Shown one piece after another: positions 42,281-50,030 of a stretch of 64,000 bases of DNA. The translations under genes were made by a program, and so were the position numbers. Within the stretch, counting starts at the first letter, position 1, and every line of letters begins with the position of its first letter. Under the pieces are notes generated by a model, which made no database searches, was not told where the DNA came from, and worked only from the letters and a program-made list of their open reading frames with translations. This DNA comes from Amycolatopsis sp. CA-128772 (GTDB taxonomy: Bacteria; Actinomycetota; Actinomycetes; Mycobacteriales; Pseudonocardiaceae). The stretch is taken from positions 38,663 to 102,662 of the forward strand of contig NZ_PPHG01000060.1 in NCBI RefSeq assembly GCF_002904295.1, in the 5' to 3' direction.

Positions 42281-43427
42281 CGTCTTCCGGCAGCACGATC
42301 AGGCAGTTCGCCTGGGTGAACGCGCCGAGCAGGTGCGAGCCCGGCCCGCCGCGCGGCCCGACGATCCCGGTGACCTCCCCGTCGGACGGCGTGAACACCC
42401 CGCGGCGGTACTGGCGGCGCCCGGCGGGCGAGGGCATCTCCTCGGTCAGCCGGGCGCGCACCTGTTGTCGCGAGACGTCGGTGTGGCCGAGCGCGGTCAG
42501 GATCGCCGGGCGCAGGAACGCCTCGAACGACACGAGCACGCTGACCGGGTTGCCGGGCAGCGTCACCACCGGCACGCCCTGCCAGCGCCCGCAGCCCTGC
42601 GGGCCGCCCGGCTGCATCGCGACCTTCTCGAACTCGACGCCCTGACCGGTCAGCGCGTCCTTCACCACTTCGTACGCGCCCGCGCTGACGCCGCCGGACG
42701 TCACCAGCAGGTCGGCGCCGGCCAGCTTGGGCTCGATGACCTTCCGGAACTCCTCGACGTCGTCGACGACGCTGCGAACCACGTCGACCTCGCAGCCGAG
42801 GTCGCGGATCGCCGCGGCGAGCATCACGCTGTTGGACTCGTAGATCTGGCCGTGGCGCAGCGGGGCCGGGGCGTCGATCAGCTCGGTGCCGGTCGACGCC
42901 ACCAGCACCCGCAGCGGCCGGTGCACCCGCACCTCGGCGAGCCCGACCGCGGCCGCCAGGCCGAGCTGGGAGTGCCTCAACACGGTGCCGGCGTGCAGCG
43001 CCACGCTGCCGCCGACGACGTCTTCGCCGGTCCGGCGGATGTGCGCCCCTTCGCGCGCGGGAGAAGAAATGGTCACCTGCGAGGTGCCGCCGTCGGTGTC
43101 CTCGACCATCACGACGGCGTCCGCGCCGGGCGGCAGCGGCGCGCCGGTCATGATCCGGTGCGCGGTGCCCGGTTCGAGGGGCTGCACGTCGACCCGGCCG
43201 GCCGGGATGTCGTCGGCGACCGGCAGGGTCACCGGCGCGGTGGCGACGTCGGCCGCGCGGACCGCGTAGCCGTCCATCGCGGAGTTGTCGAAGGGTGGCA
43301 GGGACACGGTCGCCGTCACGTCCTCGGCCAGGACGAGACCGGCCGCGGCGGCGAGGGGCAGGGCGGTCGCGGGCGCGGTGCCGAGGAGTGCGGCAACCCG
43401 GTCGCGGTAGTCGTCGACGGAGATCAC
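42234..43427 (-). CDS. moeA: Molybdopterin molybdotransferase MoeA
   Basis: 397 aa. It inserts molybdate into adenylylated molybdopterin. Landmarks: P-P-F-D-N-S-A-M-D-G-Y-A, I-M-T-G-A-P-L-P-P-G-A-D, S-T-G-T-E-L, T-S-G-G-V-S-A-G, and L-P-G-N-P-V-S-V-L-V. The GTG at 43427 has GGAGGA 7 bp upstream; Met codons further 5' lack one. It is divergent from the AIM24 pair. Position after psd/pssA recalls moeA2 (Rv0438c). Confidence 0.93.
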   Translation of the reverse strand: MISVDDYRDRVAALLGTAPATALPLAAAAGLVLAEDVTATVSLPPFDNSAMDGYAVRAADVATAPVTLPVADDIPAGRVDVQPLEPGTAHRIMTGAPLPPGADAVVMVEDTDGGTSQVTISSPAREGAHIRRTGEDVVGGSVALHAGTVLRHSQLGLAAAVGLAEVRVHRPLRVLVASTGTELIDAPAPLRHGQIYESNSVMLAAAIRDLGCEVDVVRSVVDDVEEFRKVIEPKLAGADLLVTSGGVSAGAYEVVKDALTGQGVEFEKVAMQPGGPQGCGRWQGVPVVTLPGNPVSVLVSFEAFLRPAILTALGHTDVSRQQVRARLTEEMPSPAGRRQYRRGVFTPSDGEVTGIVGPRGGPGSHLLGAFTQANCLIVLPEDVTSAAVGDEVDVLLL

Positions 43428-43500
43428 CGGACCATCCTCCCCGGCTTTCCGGAGCGTGCAAGACTCTGCCCCGTCACGAGCACGCCGATGGGGAGTACGC

Positions 43501-44178
43501 ATGCAGGTCGGAATCCGTCAACAGCCCTCGTTCGCCGTCGCCCGGCTGATGCTGGCGCCCGGCGAGCCGTGCCAGGTCGAGTCCGGCGCGATGATGGCCA
43601 CCAGCTACGGCGTGCAGGTCCAGTCGCAGGCCCAAGGCGGGATCATGAAGGGCCTCGGCCGCGCCTTCCTCTCCGGCGAGTCCTTCTTCATCTCCACCTT
43701 CACCGCGCCGCAGAACGGCGGCTGGGTCGACGTCGCCGCCAACCTGCCCGGCGACATCCAGGTGATCACCCTCGACGGCCGCACCGGCTGGGCCGTCACC
43801 CGCGGCTGCTGGCTCGCGTCGTCGCACGGCGTGCAGACGGAGACCAAGTGGGGCGGGATGAAGAACCTGATGGGCGGCGAGGGCGGTTTCCTCACCCACG
43901 CCACCGGCCAGGGCCAGCTGCTCGTCAGCTGCTACGGCGCGGTCGAGACCATCACGCTGCAGCAGGGCGAGATGGTGACCGTCGACACCGGGCACGTCGT
44001 CGCGTACGCCGACACCGTGCAGTACCAGATCCGGAAGGTCGCGCAGGGCATCATCCAGTCGATGAAGAGCGGCGAAGGGCTCGTGTTCGACTTCGTCGGC
44101 CCCGGCCAGATCATGACGCAGACGCGCAACCCGTCCGCGTTGGTCGGCTGGATCGTCTCGCACGTCCCGTCGCGCTGA
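43501..44178 (+). CDS. AIM24/TIGR00266 family protein (copy 1)
   Basis: 225 aa beta-rich protein of the AIM24 family. Marks: Q-Q-P-S-F-A-V-A-R-L-M-L, V-E-S-G-A-M-M-A-T, F-L-S-G-E-S-F-F-I-S, V-D-T-G-H-V-V-A-Y. No enzymatic residues are known for the family; function is obscure. It is paired with a divergent, shorter paralogue downstream (TGATG overlap). ATG 43501 follows GGGGAGT. Confidence 0.87.
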   Translation: MQVGIRQQPSFAVARLMLAPGEPCQVESGAMMATSYGVQVQSQAQGGIMKGLGRAFLSGESFFISTFTAPQNGGWVDVAANLPGDIQVITLDGRTGWAVTRGCWLASSHGVQTETKWGGMKNLMGGEGGFLTHATGQGQLLVSCYGAVETITLQQGEMVTVDTGHVVAYADTVQYQIRKVAQGIIQSMKSGEGLVFDFVGPGQIMTQTRNPSALVGWIVSHVPSR

Positions 44179-44801
44179 TGCGCGTCCAGACCCGGCACAC
44201 GCCGGCCTTCGGCGTCGCCCGCGTCCTCTTGGACCCGGGCGAGGCCGTGCGGGCGGCGCCGGAAACCCTGCTGGCCAGCCGGTTCGGCGTCACCGAGACG
44301 CCGGCGGGCCGCGGCGGCGTCCGCGCTGGCAAGGCCGCGACGGCGGTATACACCGCGCCGTCCGACGGCGGCTGGATCGACTTCGCGCCGCTGCGCCCCG
44401 GCGACGTCTACCCGCTCGAGCTCGGCGGCGGCACGGGCTGGTCGGTGCACCGCGACGCGGTGCTCGTGCGGCCGTCGTCGGTCCGGCACGACACCGGCTG
44501 GGTGCCGCTGCAGCAGCTCTTCGGCGCCGATTCGGGGTTCCTCGAGCACTACAGCGGAACCGGGCCGCTCGTGCTGGCCGCGCCCGGCCCGGTGGACGCG
44601 TTCGAGCTCGGCAAGGGCGAGCTGGTCACGGTCCGGCCGGACTACCTGCTGGCCTACCCGGACACCGTGCAGTGCCGGTTGCGGGCCCTCGACCCGGGCG
44701 GACCGCAGTCGCTGCGCACCGGCGAAGGACTCGCGGTCGACTTCGCGGGTCCCGGGACGGTGCTCGTGCACGCGCGGAACCGGCGCCTTTCGGGTTCGTG
44801 A
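44178..44801 (+). CDS. AIM24-family paralogue (copy 2, divergent)
   Basis: 207 aa. It begins M-R-V-Q-T-R-H-T-P-A-F-G-V-A-R-V-L-L-D-P-G-E, aligning with copy 1. It keeps the G-G-W-I-D-F-A and G-E-L-V-T-V-R-P-D-Y-L-L-A-Y-P-D-T-V-Q blocks but has lost the Met/Gly-rich centre. It shares an A with the stop of copy 1 (TGATG), so the two are translationally coupled and may form a hetero-oligomer. Function unknown. Confidence 0.8.
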   Translation: MRVQTRHTPAFGVARVLLDPGEAVRAAPETLLASRFGVTETPAGRGGVRAGKAATAVYTAPSDGGWIDFAPLRPGDVYPLELGGGTGWSVHRDAVLVRPSSVRHDTGWVPLQQLFGADSGFLEHYSGTGPLVLAAPGPVDAFELGKGELVTVRPDYLLAYPDTVQCRLRALDPGGPQSLRTGEGLAVDFAGPGTVLVHARNRRLSGS

Positions 44802-44820
44802 TCTTCGGACGAATTGCCCA

Positions 44821-44887
44821 TTGCCGCGGACAATAATTCCGGTAGCGTGATTGGCACTCCGCCGCTGGCATCCGCTCGGGCCAGCGG
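44821..44887 (+). promoter_or_regulatory. Putative promoter and leader hairpin of the cold-shock gene
   Basis: TTGCCG (44821) and TAGCGT (44843) with a 16-bp spacer form a plausible promoter. A hairpin follows, CCGCTGGC/GCCAGCGG (44862-44869, 44880-44887), in what would be the 5' leader. Confidence 0.35.
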
Positions 44888-44912
44888 ATCCTTTGTGCTG
44901 AGGGAGGGCGCC

Positions 44913-45119
44913 GTGGCTGTCGGCACCGTCAAATGGTTCAACTCGGAAAAGGGCTACGGGTTCATCGAATCGACGGAGGGCCCGGACGTGTTCGTCCACT
45001 ATTCGGCCATCCAGTCCGAAGGATTCCGCACTCTGGACGAAGGCGACCGCGTCGAGTTCGAAGTGCAGTCCGGCCGAGACGGTCGTAGCCAGGCAGCCGA
45101 CGTTCGAAAGGTTTCGTAA
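44913..45119 (+). CDS. Cold-shock protein, CspA family
   Basis: 68 aa single OB-fold RNA/DNA chaperone. RNP1 K-G-Y-G-F-I and RNP2 V-F-V-H-Y are intact, and V-K-W-F-N-S-E-K opens the domain. GGGAGG lies 5-6 bp before GTG 44913. The frame stays open 5' of this but without similarity. Confidence 0.95.
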   Translation: MAVGTVKWFNSEKGYGFIESTEGPDVFVHYSAIQSEGFRTLDEGDRVEFEVQSGRDGRSQAADVRKVS

Positions 45120-45183
45120 CCCGCCTGCCGGGTGATCGGTGAACCCCCGTCAGGCGCCGAACCAGGGGCGTTAGGCTTCGGGC

Positions 45184-46692
45184 GTGACAGGCGATGTGTC
45201 GGGGGACCTCACCGGTCGCCGGCTGGGCAACTACCGCATCGACGGGGTGCTCGGCAAGGGCGGCATGAGCGTGACCTACAAGGCCACCGACGTGCGGCTC
45301 GGCCGCAAGGTGGCCCTGAAGGTCATCGGTGACCACCTCGGGGCCGACGCCGAGTTCCGCGAACGGTTCGTCGACGAGGCGCGCAACACGTCCGCGATCG
45401 ACCACGCCAATGTCGTGCCGCTGTACGACTTCGGCGAGCTCGACGGCATGCTCTACATCGCCATGCGGATGGTCGACGGCGGCGATCTCGCCGGGTTGAT
45501 CTCGGGGGGACCCATCGCGCCCGCCCGCGCCCTGACGATGCTCGACCAGGTCGCGGACGCGCTCGACACGCTGCACAACCGTGGTCTGGTCCACCTCGAC
45601 GTCAAGCCGGCGAACGTGCTCGTGACGAAGAAGGAGACCTCGCGCGAGCACGTGTACGTCGCCGACTTCGGGCTGACGCGCCGCGGCGCGACCGGCCACC
45701 GCACGCGCGGCGGCGACTTCCTCGGCTCGCCCACGTACGCGGCTCCCGAGCACCTGCGCGGGGAGCCGCTGGACGGGCGCACCGACCAGTACGCGCTGAC
45801 GTGCGTCCTCTACGCGTGCCTCACCGGCAGCCCGCCGTTCAAGGGCGACGTGCCGACGGTGATCAAGGGCCACCTCAACGGCGAGCCGCCGGCGATCTCC
45901 CGCGCCGTCGCGCTGCCGCCGTCGATCGACGAGGTGATCCGCCGCGGCATGGCCAAGAACCCGGCCGACCGCTACGCCAGCTGCGTCGAGATGGTCGCGG
46001 CCGCGCGCCGCGCGCTCGGCCCGCTGGCCACGTCCGACACCCCGCCGGGCCCGCCCGGGTCCCATTCGGGCGGAATCCCCGCGCCGCAGCGTCCTGGTCA
46101 GGTACAACAGGGGCCGCATCAGAACAGCGCACCGCAGGGAGAGGGGGCCCCCGTGCACCCGTACGGAGGACAGCAGCAGCCCGGCTACGGCCAGGGGCCC
46201 GGACCGCAGGGCCCTGGTGGACCGCAGGGCCCTGGTGGGCCGCAGGGCCCGCCGCCGCAGGGTCCGCCGCCGGGTTACGGCTACCCCCCGCAGGGCATGC
46301 CGCCGCAGGGGATGCCGCCCCAGGGCCCGCCGCCGGGGTACGGCTACCCGCAGCAGGGCATGCCCCCGCAGGGTCCGCCACCGGGCTACGGCCCGCCGGG
46401 CGACCCGATGCGCCTGCGCCCGCCGATGCCCGCGGGCGGCGCGGGCGCGTTCCACCAGCCGAAGAGCGGCGGCGGCAAGAAGTGGATCTTCATCGTGCTG
46501 GGCCTGGTGGTCGTGGCCGGCCTGGTCGTGGGCGCGATCTTCCTCTTCGGTGACAGCGGCGGCGGTGGCGGCGGCACCCAGACGACGGCGCCGAACATCC
46601 CGGTGGGCCCCGACGGCGGCTCGTCGACCAACGCGCCTTCGTCGTCGCTCAACGCACCGCCGACGTCGATCAGCATCAAGCCAAGCTCCTGA
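45184..46692 (+). CDS. Transmembrane Ser/Thr protein kinase (PASTA-less)
   Basis: 502 aa. Kinase domain (about 17-280) with Gly loop G-K-G-G-M-S-V, Lys46, D139 in the catalytic loop, and D-F-G at 161-163. The loop reads H-L-D rather than H-R-D, so it is a non-RD kinase and may not need activation-loop phosphorylation. A Pro/Gln/Gly repeat linker (about 285-425, P-P-Q-G-M units) leads to one membrane helix (about 437-459) and a short Thr/Ser-rich extracellular tail without PASTA repeats. GTG start. Confidence 0.9.
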   Translation: MTGDVSGDLTGRRLGNYRIDGVLGKGGMSVTYKATDVRLGRKVALKVIGDHLGADAEFRERFVDEARNTSAIDHANVVPLYDFGELDGMLYIAMRMVDGGDLAGLISGGPIAPARALTMLDQVADALDTLHNRGLVHLDVKPANVLVTKKETSREHVYVADFGLTRRGATGHRTRGGDFLGSPTYAAPEHLRGEPLDGRTDQYALTCVLYACLTGSPPFKGDVPTVIKGHLNGEPPAISRAVALPPSIDEVIRRGMAKNPADRYASCVEMVAAARRALGPLATSDTPPGPPGSHSGGIPAPQRPGQVQQGPHQNSAPQGEGAPVHPYGGQQQPGYGQGPGPQGPGGPQGPGGPQGPPPQGPPPGYGYPPQGMPPQGMPPQGPPPGYGYPQQGMPPQGPPPGYGPPGDPMRLRPPMPAGGAGAFHQPKSGGGKKWIFIVLGLVVVAGLVVGAIFLFGDSGGGGGGTQTTAPNIPVGPDGGSSTNAPSSSLNAPPTSISIKPSS

Positions 46693-46744
46693 GTGCACGG
46701 AGGCCGCTCTCGCCGGTGAACTTGCCTGGAGGCACGTCACCTCG

Positions 46745-47217
46745 CAGGAGGTGACCCTTCCTGCGGTGTGGTTCGAGAACTTTCTCCCAGTAGGTCGACT
46801 CGAACACGTCTTGTGACGGCGGCGACGACTCGGCCCGCCGCGGTCGCGAGGCCGGTGGCGCCGGCGGTGGTCGCGAGGATGACCGCCGGCACGCCGAGGA
46901 GGTAATAGGCGCGGCCCCAGCGCAAGCTCGACCGCCGTGCGTCGAAAGCGTTGAGGGTCCGCCTCCGCCATGACCGATTCGAGCACACCCAACGGCTCGG
47001 CCGGAGCCGTGCCGAGCGCGTTCCGAAGCTGCTTTTTGAGCCGGGAGCGAGCCGACCGCCAGGGAAGGTCGCTCCCGCCTTCGGAGCCGGCGATCAGTGC
47101 GCGAACGACCACTTGGCCGATGGTGGCTTCCCATCCGGGCATGTGAGGTAGTCGCGGGGTACGCAGCGCGTGTTTCAGCCGGTCGGAGCCGTGGTCCTCC
47201 GGCATAGGAGGAGGCAT
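46745..47217 (-). pseudogene. Decayed SLATT/DUF4231-like membrane protein gene
   Basis: In one minus frame (46737-46988) there is a clear S-S-L-R-W-G-R-A-Y-Y-L-L-G-V-P-A-V-I-L-A then A-T-T-A-G-A-T-G-L-A, a hydrophobic pair of the kind seen in SLATT-type proteins. It lacks its second half. A different frame just upstream (about 46960-47217) reads like the missing N-terminal part (V-V-R-A-L-I-A-G-S-E, then L-G-V-L-E-S-V-M-A-E-A-D). Joining them needs a frameshift near 46950-46965. No ribosome site is visible. The rest of 46693-47358 holds nothing I can support. Confidence 0.4.
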
Positions 47218-47358
47218 AGGGTGAAAGAGCCAGGCTCCCTGAGGAGCTTGTTCTGCCGTCGGCCGCCGCATGACGTTCTGCCGCCTGCTGCCCGTGCGCG
47301 CGGGACGCGGCGGCCTGACCGGAACAAGCTCCTGATCGTGCGACGCTGAGCTGGGCTT

Positions 47359-47385
47359 CTTGCACTCTCCCCCTGAGAGTGCTAA
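47359..47385 (+). promoter_or_regulatory. CIRCE element 1 (HrcA operator)
   Basis: CTTGCACTC-N9-GAGTGCTAA. The right arm is identical to the CIRCE consensus and the left arm has two mismatches. It lies upstream of groEL, 8 bp before a second element. Confidence 0.8.
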
Positions 47386-47393
47386 ACACGAAC

Positions 47394-47420
47394 TTGGCAC
47401 TCGACGCCGTTGAGTGCCAA
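47394..47420 (+). promoter_or_regulatory. CIRCE element 2 (HrcA operator)
   Basis: TTGGCACTC-N9-GAGTGCCAA, a perfect inverted repeat with the canonical 9-bp spacer, 145 bp before groEL. Repression by HrcA and release on heat shock are expected. Confidence 0.9.
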
Positions 47421-47565
47421 AGGTCGGGACGGTGAGGCTGTACCCCCACCCGGGTCCAGTCGTCCGTCGCGGGCACCGAGCCTGGCCGAGGAAAGAGTCC
47501 TGCTGCCGCCGCTGCAAAGAACCACAGCGCGGCGGCTGCGCCCAATACCGGAGGACCACACCGCA

Positions 47566-49194
47566 ATGGCCAAACTGATCGCGTTCGACGAGGACGCCCG
47601 CCGCGGTCTCGAGCGCGGCTTGAACACCCTCGCCGAAGCCGTCAAGGTGACCCTCGGCCCGCGGGGCCGGAACGTCGTGCTCGAAAAGAAGTGGGGCGCG
47701 CCGACCATCACCAACGATGGTGTCTCCATCGCCAAGGAGATCGAGCTCGAAGACCCGTGGGAGAAGATCGGGGCCGAGCTCGTCAAGGAGGTCGCCAAGA
47801 AGACCGACGACGTCGCGGGTGACGGCACCACCACCGCCACCGTGCTCGCCCAGGCCCTCGTCCGCGAGGGGCTGCGCAACGTCGCCGCCGGCGCCGACCC
47901 CATCTCCCTCAAGCGTGGCATCGAGGCGGCCGTCGAGGCCGTCACCGAGCAGCTCCACAAGGCCGCCGTGCAGATCGAGACCAAGGAGCAGATCGCTGCT
48001 ACCGCCTCGATCTCGGCCGCTGACCGCACCATCGGCGAGCTGATCGCCGAGGCGCTGGACAAGGTCGGCAAGGAAGGCGTCGTCACCGTCGAGGAGAGCA
48101 ACACCTTCGGTCTCGAGCTCGAGCTCACCGAGGGCATGCGCTTCGACAAGGGCTACATCTCCGGTTACTTCGTGACCGACCCGGAGCGTCAGGAAGCCGA
48201 GCTCGAGGACCCGTACATCCTCCTCTTCGGCTCCAAGATCTCCACCGTCAAGGACGTCCTGCCGCTGCTGGAGAAGGTCATCCAGTCCGGCAAGCCGCTG
48301 CTGATCATCGCCGAGGACGTCGAGGGCGAGGCCCTGGCCACCCTCATCGTCAACAAGATGCGCGGCACCTTCAAGTCCGTCGCCGTCAAGGCGCCGGGCT
48401 TCGGTGACCGCCGCAAGGCGATCCTGCAGGACATCGCGATCCTGACCGGTGGCCAGGTCATCTCCGAGGACGTCGGCCTCAAGCTGGAGAACGCGGACCT
48501 GTCCCTGCTGGGCAAGGCCCGCAAGGCCGTCATCACCAAGGACGAGACGACCATCGTCGAGGGTGCGGGCGACGCCGACCAGATCCAGGGTCGCGTCAAC
48601 CAGATCCGCGCCGAGATCGAGAACTCGGACTCGGACTACGACCGCGAGAAGCTGCAGGAGCGGCTCGCGAAGCTGGCCGGCGGCGTGGCCGTCATCAAGG
48701 CCGGCGCCGCGACCGAGGTCGAGCTCAAGGAGCGCAAGCACCGCATCGAGGACGCGGTGCGCAACGCCAAGGCCGCCGTGGAAGAGGGCATCGTCGCCGG
48801 TGGTGGCGTGGCTCTGATCCAGGCCGCCGAGGCCGCCTTCGCGGGCCTGAAGCTCGAGGGCGACGAGGCCACTGGTGCCAACATCGTCAAGGTGGCCGTC
48901 GAGGCCCCGCTCAAGCAGATCGCGATCAACGCCGGCCTTGAGGGCGGCGTCGTGGTGGAGAAGGTCAAGGGCCTGCCGCAGGGTCACGGCCTCAACGCCG
49001 CCACGGGTGTCTACGAGGACCTGCTCGCCGCCGGCGTGCCGGACCCGACGAAGGTCACCCGCTCCGCGCTGCAGAACGCCGCGTCCATCGCGGCGCTGTT
49101 CCTGACCACCGAGGCCGTCGTGGCGGACAAGCCGGAGAAGGCTTCGGCCGCTCCCGCCGACCCGTCCGGTGGCATGGGTGGCATGGACTTCTGA
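47566..49194 (+). CDS. groEL: 60-kDa chaperonin GroEL (GroEL2-like)
   Basis: 542 aa group I chaperonin. It starts M-A-K-L-I-A-F-D-E-D-A-R-R and has V-T-L-G-P-R-G-R-N-V-V-L and G-D-G-T-T-T-A-T-V-L-A. The C-terminus is the G-G-M-G-G-M-D-F tail rather than the His-rich tail of GroEL1. No groES is adjacent, so this is the stand-alone essential-type GroEL2. ATG 47566 follows GGAGGA. Two CIRCE elements upstream indicate HrcA heat-shock control. A hairpin terminator follows the stop. Confidence 0.97.
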   Translation: MAKLIAFDEDARRGLERGLNTLAEAVKVTLGPRGRNVVLEKKWGAPTITNDGVSIAKEIELEDPWEKIGAELVKEVAKKTDDVAGDGTTTATVLAQALVREGLRNVAAGADPISLKRGIEAAVEAVTEQLHKAAVQIETKEQIAATASISAADRTIGELIAEALDKVGKEGVVTVEESNTFGLELELTEGMRFDKGYISGYFVTDPERQEAELEDPYILLFGSKISTVKDVLPLLEKVIQSGKPLLIIAEDVEGEALATLIVNKMRGTFKSVAVKAPGFGDRRKAILQDIAILTGGQVISEDVGLKLENADLSLLGKARKAVITKDETTIVEGAGDADQIQGRVNQIRAEIENSDSDYDREKLQERLAKLAGGVAVIKAGAATEVELKERKHRIEDAVRNAKAAVEEGIVAGGGVALIQAAEAAFAGLKLEGDEATGANIVKVAVEAPLKQIAINAGLEGGVVVEKVKGLPQGHGLNAATGVYEDLLAAGVPDPTKVTRSALQNAASIAALFLTTEAVVADKPEKASAAPADPSGGMGGMDF

Positions 49195-49203
49195 TCCACG
49201 CAG

Positions 49204-49240
49204 GGAAAGCCCGGTCCGCTTCGGCGGGCCGGGCTTTTCC
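49204..49240 (+). terminator. groEL terminator
   Basis: GGAAAGCCCGGTCCGC / GCGGGCCGGGCTTTTCC form a stem of about 15 bp with one G-T pair, followed by TTTC, 10 bp after the groEL stop. It also borders the convergent small membrane gene. Confidence 0.85.
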
Positions 49241-49244
49241 GTTT

Positions 49245-49562
49245 CTACGGCTTGGTGAAGAACCACACGGCGAAGGCGCCGACGGTGACAACGCCGAGCG
49301 CGAGCACGAAGAGACCCCCGAGCCAGGCCGTGCTCGCTTCTTCCGCTTCCATCGCCAGGACGACCGCGCCGATCCCGGTGAGCAGCACCCAGATCGCGAA
49401 CGCGGCGGCGGCGTAGAGCACGACCTTGGTCGCGGACCGGCCGCCCGGGTCGTCCAGCGCGAGGAACGCGGCGAGGGCGGTCAGGCCCAGCCCGGCGATC
49501 AGGTACAGCCCGCCGAGGATCCCGACGACGACCTTCGCGGCCGTTCTGCTCCCTTGATCCAC
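49245..49562 (-). CDS. Small hypothetical membrane protein
   Basis: 105 aa with three or four transmembrane helices (about 8-37, 44-70, 78-102) rich in Ala, Leu, Val and Gly. The cytosolic N-terminus starts M-D-Q-G-S-R-T-A-A-K. No family recognised. Coding is supported by clean hydrophobic periodicity and by position between terminators. Confidence 0.7.
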   Translation of the reverse strand: MDQGSRTAAKVVVGILGGLYLIAGLGLTALAAFLALDDPGGRSATKVVLYAAAAFAIWVLLTGIGAVVLAMEAEEASTAWLGGLFVLALGVVTVGAFAVWFFTKP

Positions 49563-49633
49563 GAGCGCGAACCCTAACCCCTCGAACGGGATTCGCGCCG
49601 CGCTTTTGTGCCGTTCGGCCCAGCCGCCTCGGC

Positions 49634-49671
49634 CGAACGGCCCGGGCGTCCCCTGGCGCCCGGGCCGTTCG
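49634..49671 (-). terminator. 15-bp hairpin after the PspC gene
   Basis: CGAACGGCCCGGGCG and its exact complement with an 8-nt loop, about 60 bp beyond the pspC-like stop on the minus strand. It should end that transcript before the small membrane gene. Confidence 0.7.
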
Positions 49672-49733
49672 TTTCGTGCACCCCGTCAGCCGGCGGGCCC
49701 CGGTTCCCCCTGCGAACCGGCGCCCGCCCTCGT

Positions 49734-49952
49734 TCAGGAGTCCTCTTCCGGCGTCAGGATGGCGGCGGCCACGTAGATCGGGATGGCGATGCCGACCGAC
49801 AGGAACACGGCGGCGACCAGGCCGATGCGCAGGACGTTGGCGTCGATGCCGAGGTAGGTGGCCCACCCGCCGCAGACGCCGGTGAGCATCTTGTCGGTCC
49901 GGCTGCGGCGGACCTTCTTGGTGGTTTCCGGGGTGTACACGCTGTTCGTCAT
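49734..49952 (-). CDS. PspC-domain envelope stress protein
   Basis: 72 aa. K-V-R-R-S-R-T-D-K-M-L-T-G-V-C-G-G-W-A followed by one long hydrophobic segment is the compact PspC domain. It is a likely membrane stress sensor or partner; short stand-alone PspC proteins are common in actinobacteria. Confidence 0.9.
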   Translation of the reverse strand: MTNSVYTPETTKKVRRSRTDKMLTGVCGGWATYLGIDANVLRIGLVAAVFLSVGIAIPIYVAAAILTPEEDS

Positions 49953-50030
49953 GGCTCAATACTCGCGCCCGGGGCACCCTGACCACATCCGGAACGGCCC
50001 CGACCCCGACCCTGAACTTCGCCCTCGGGG

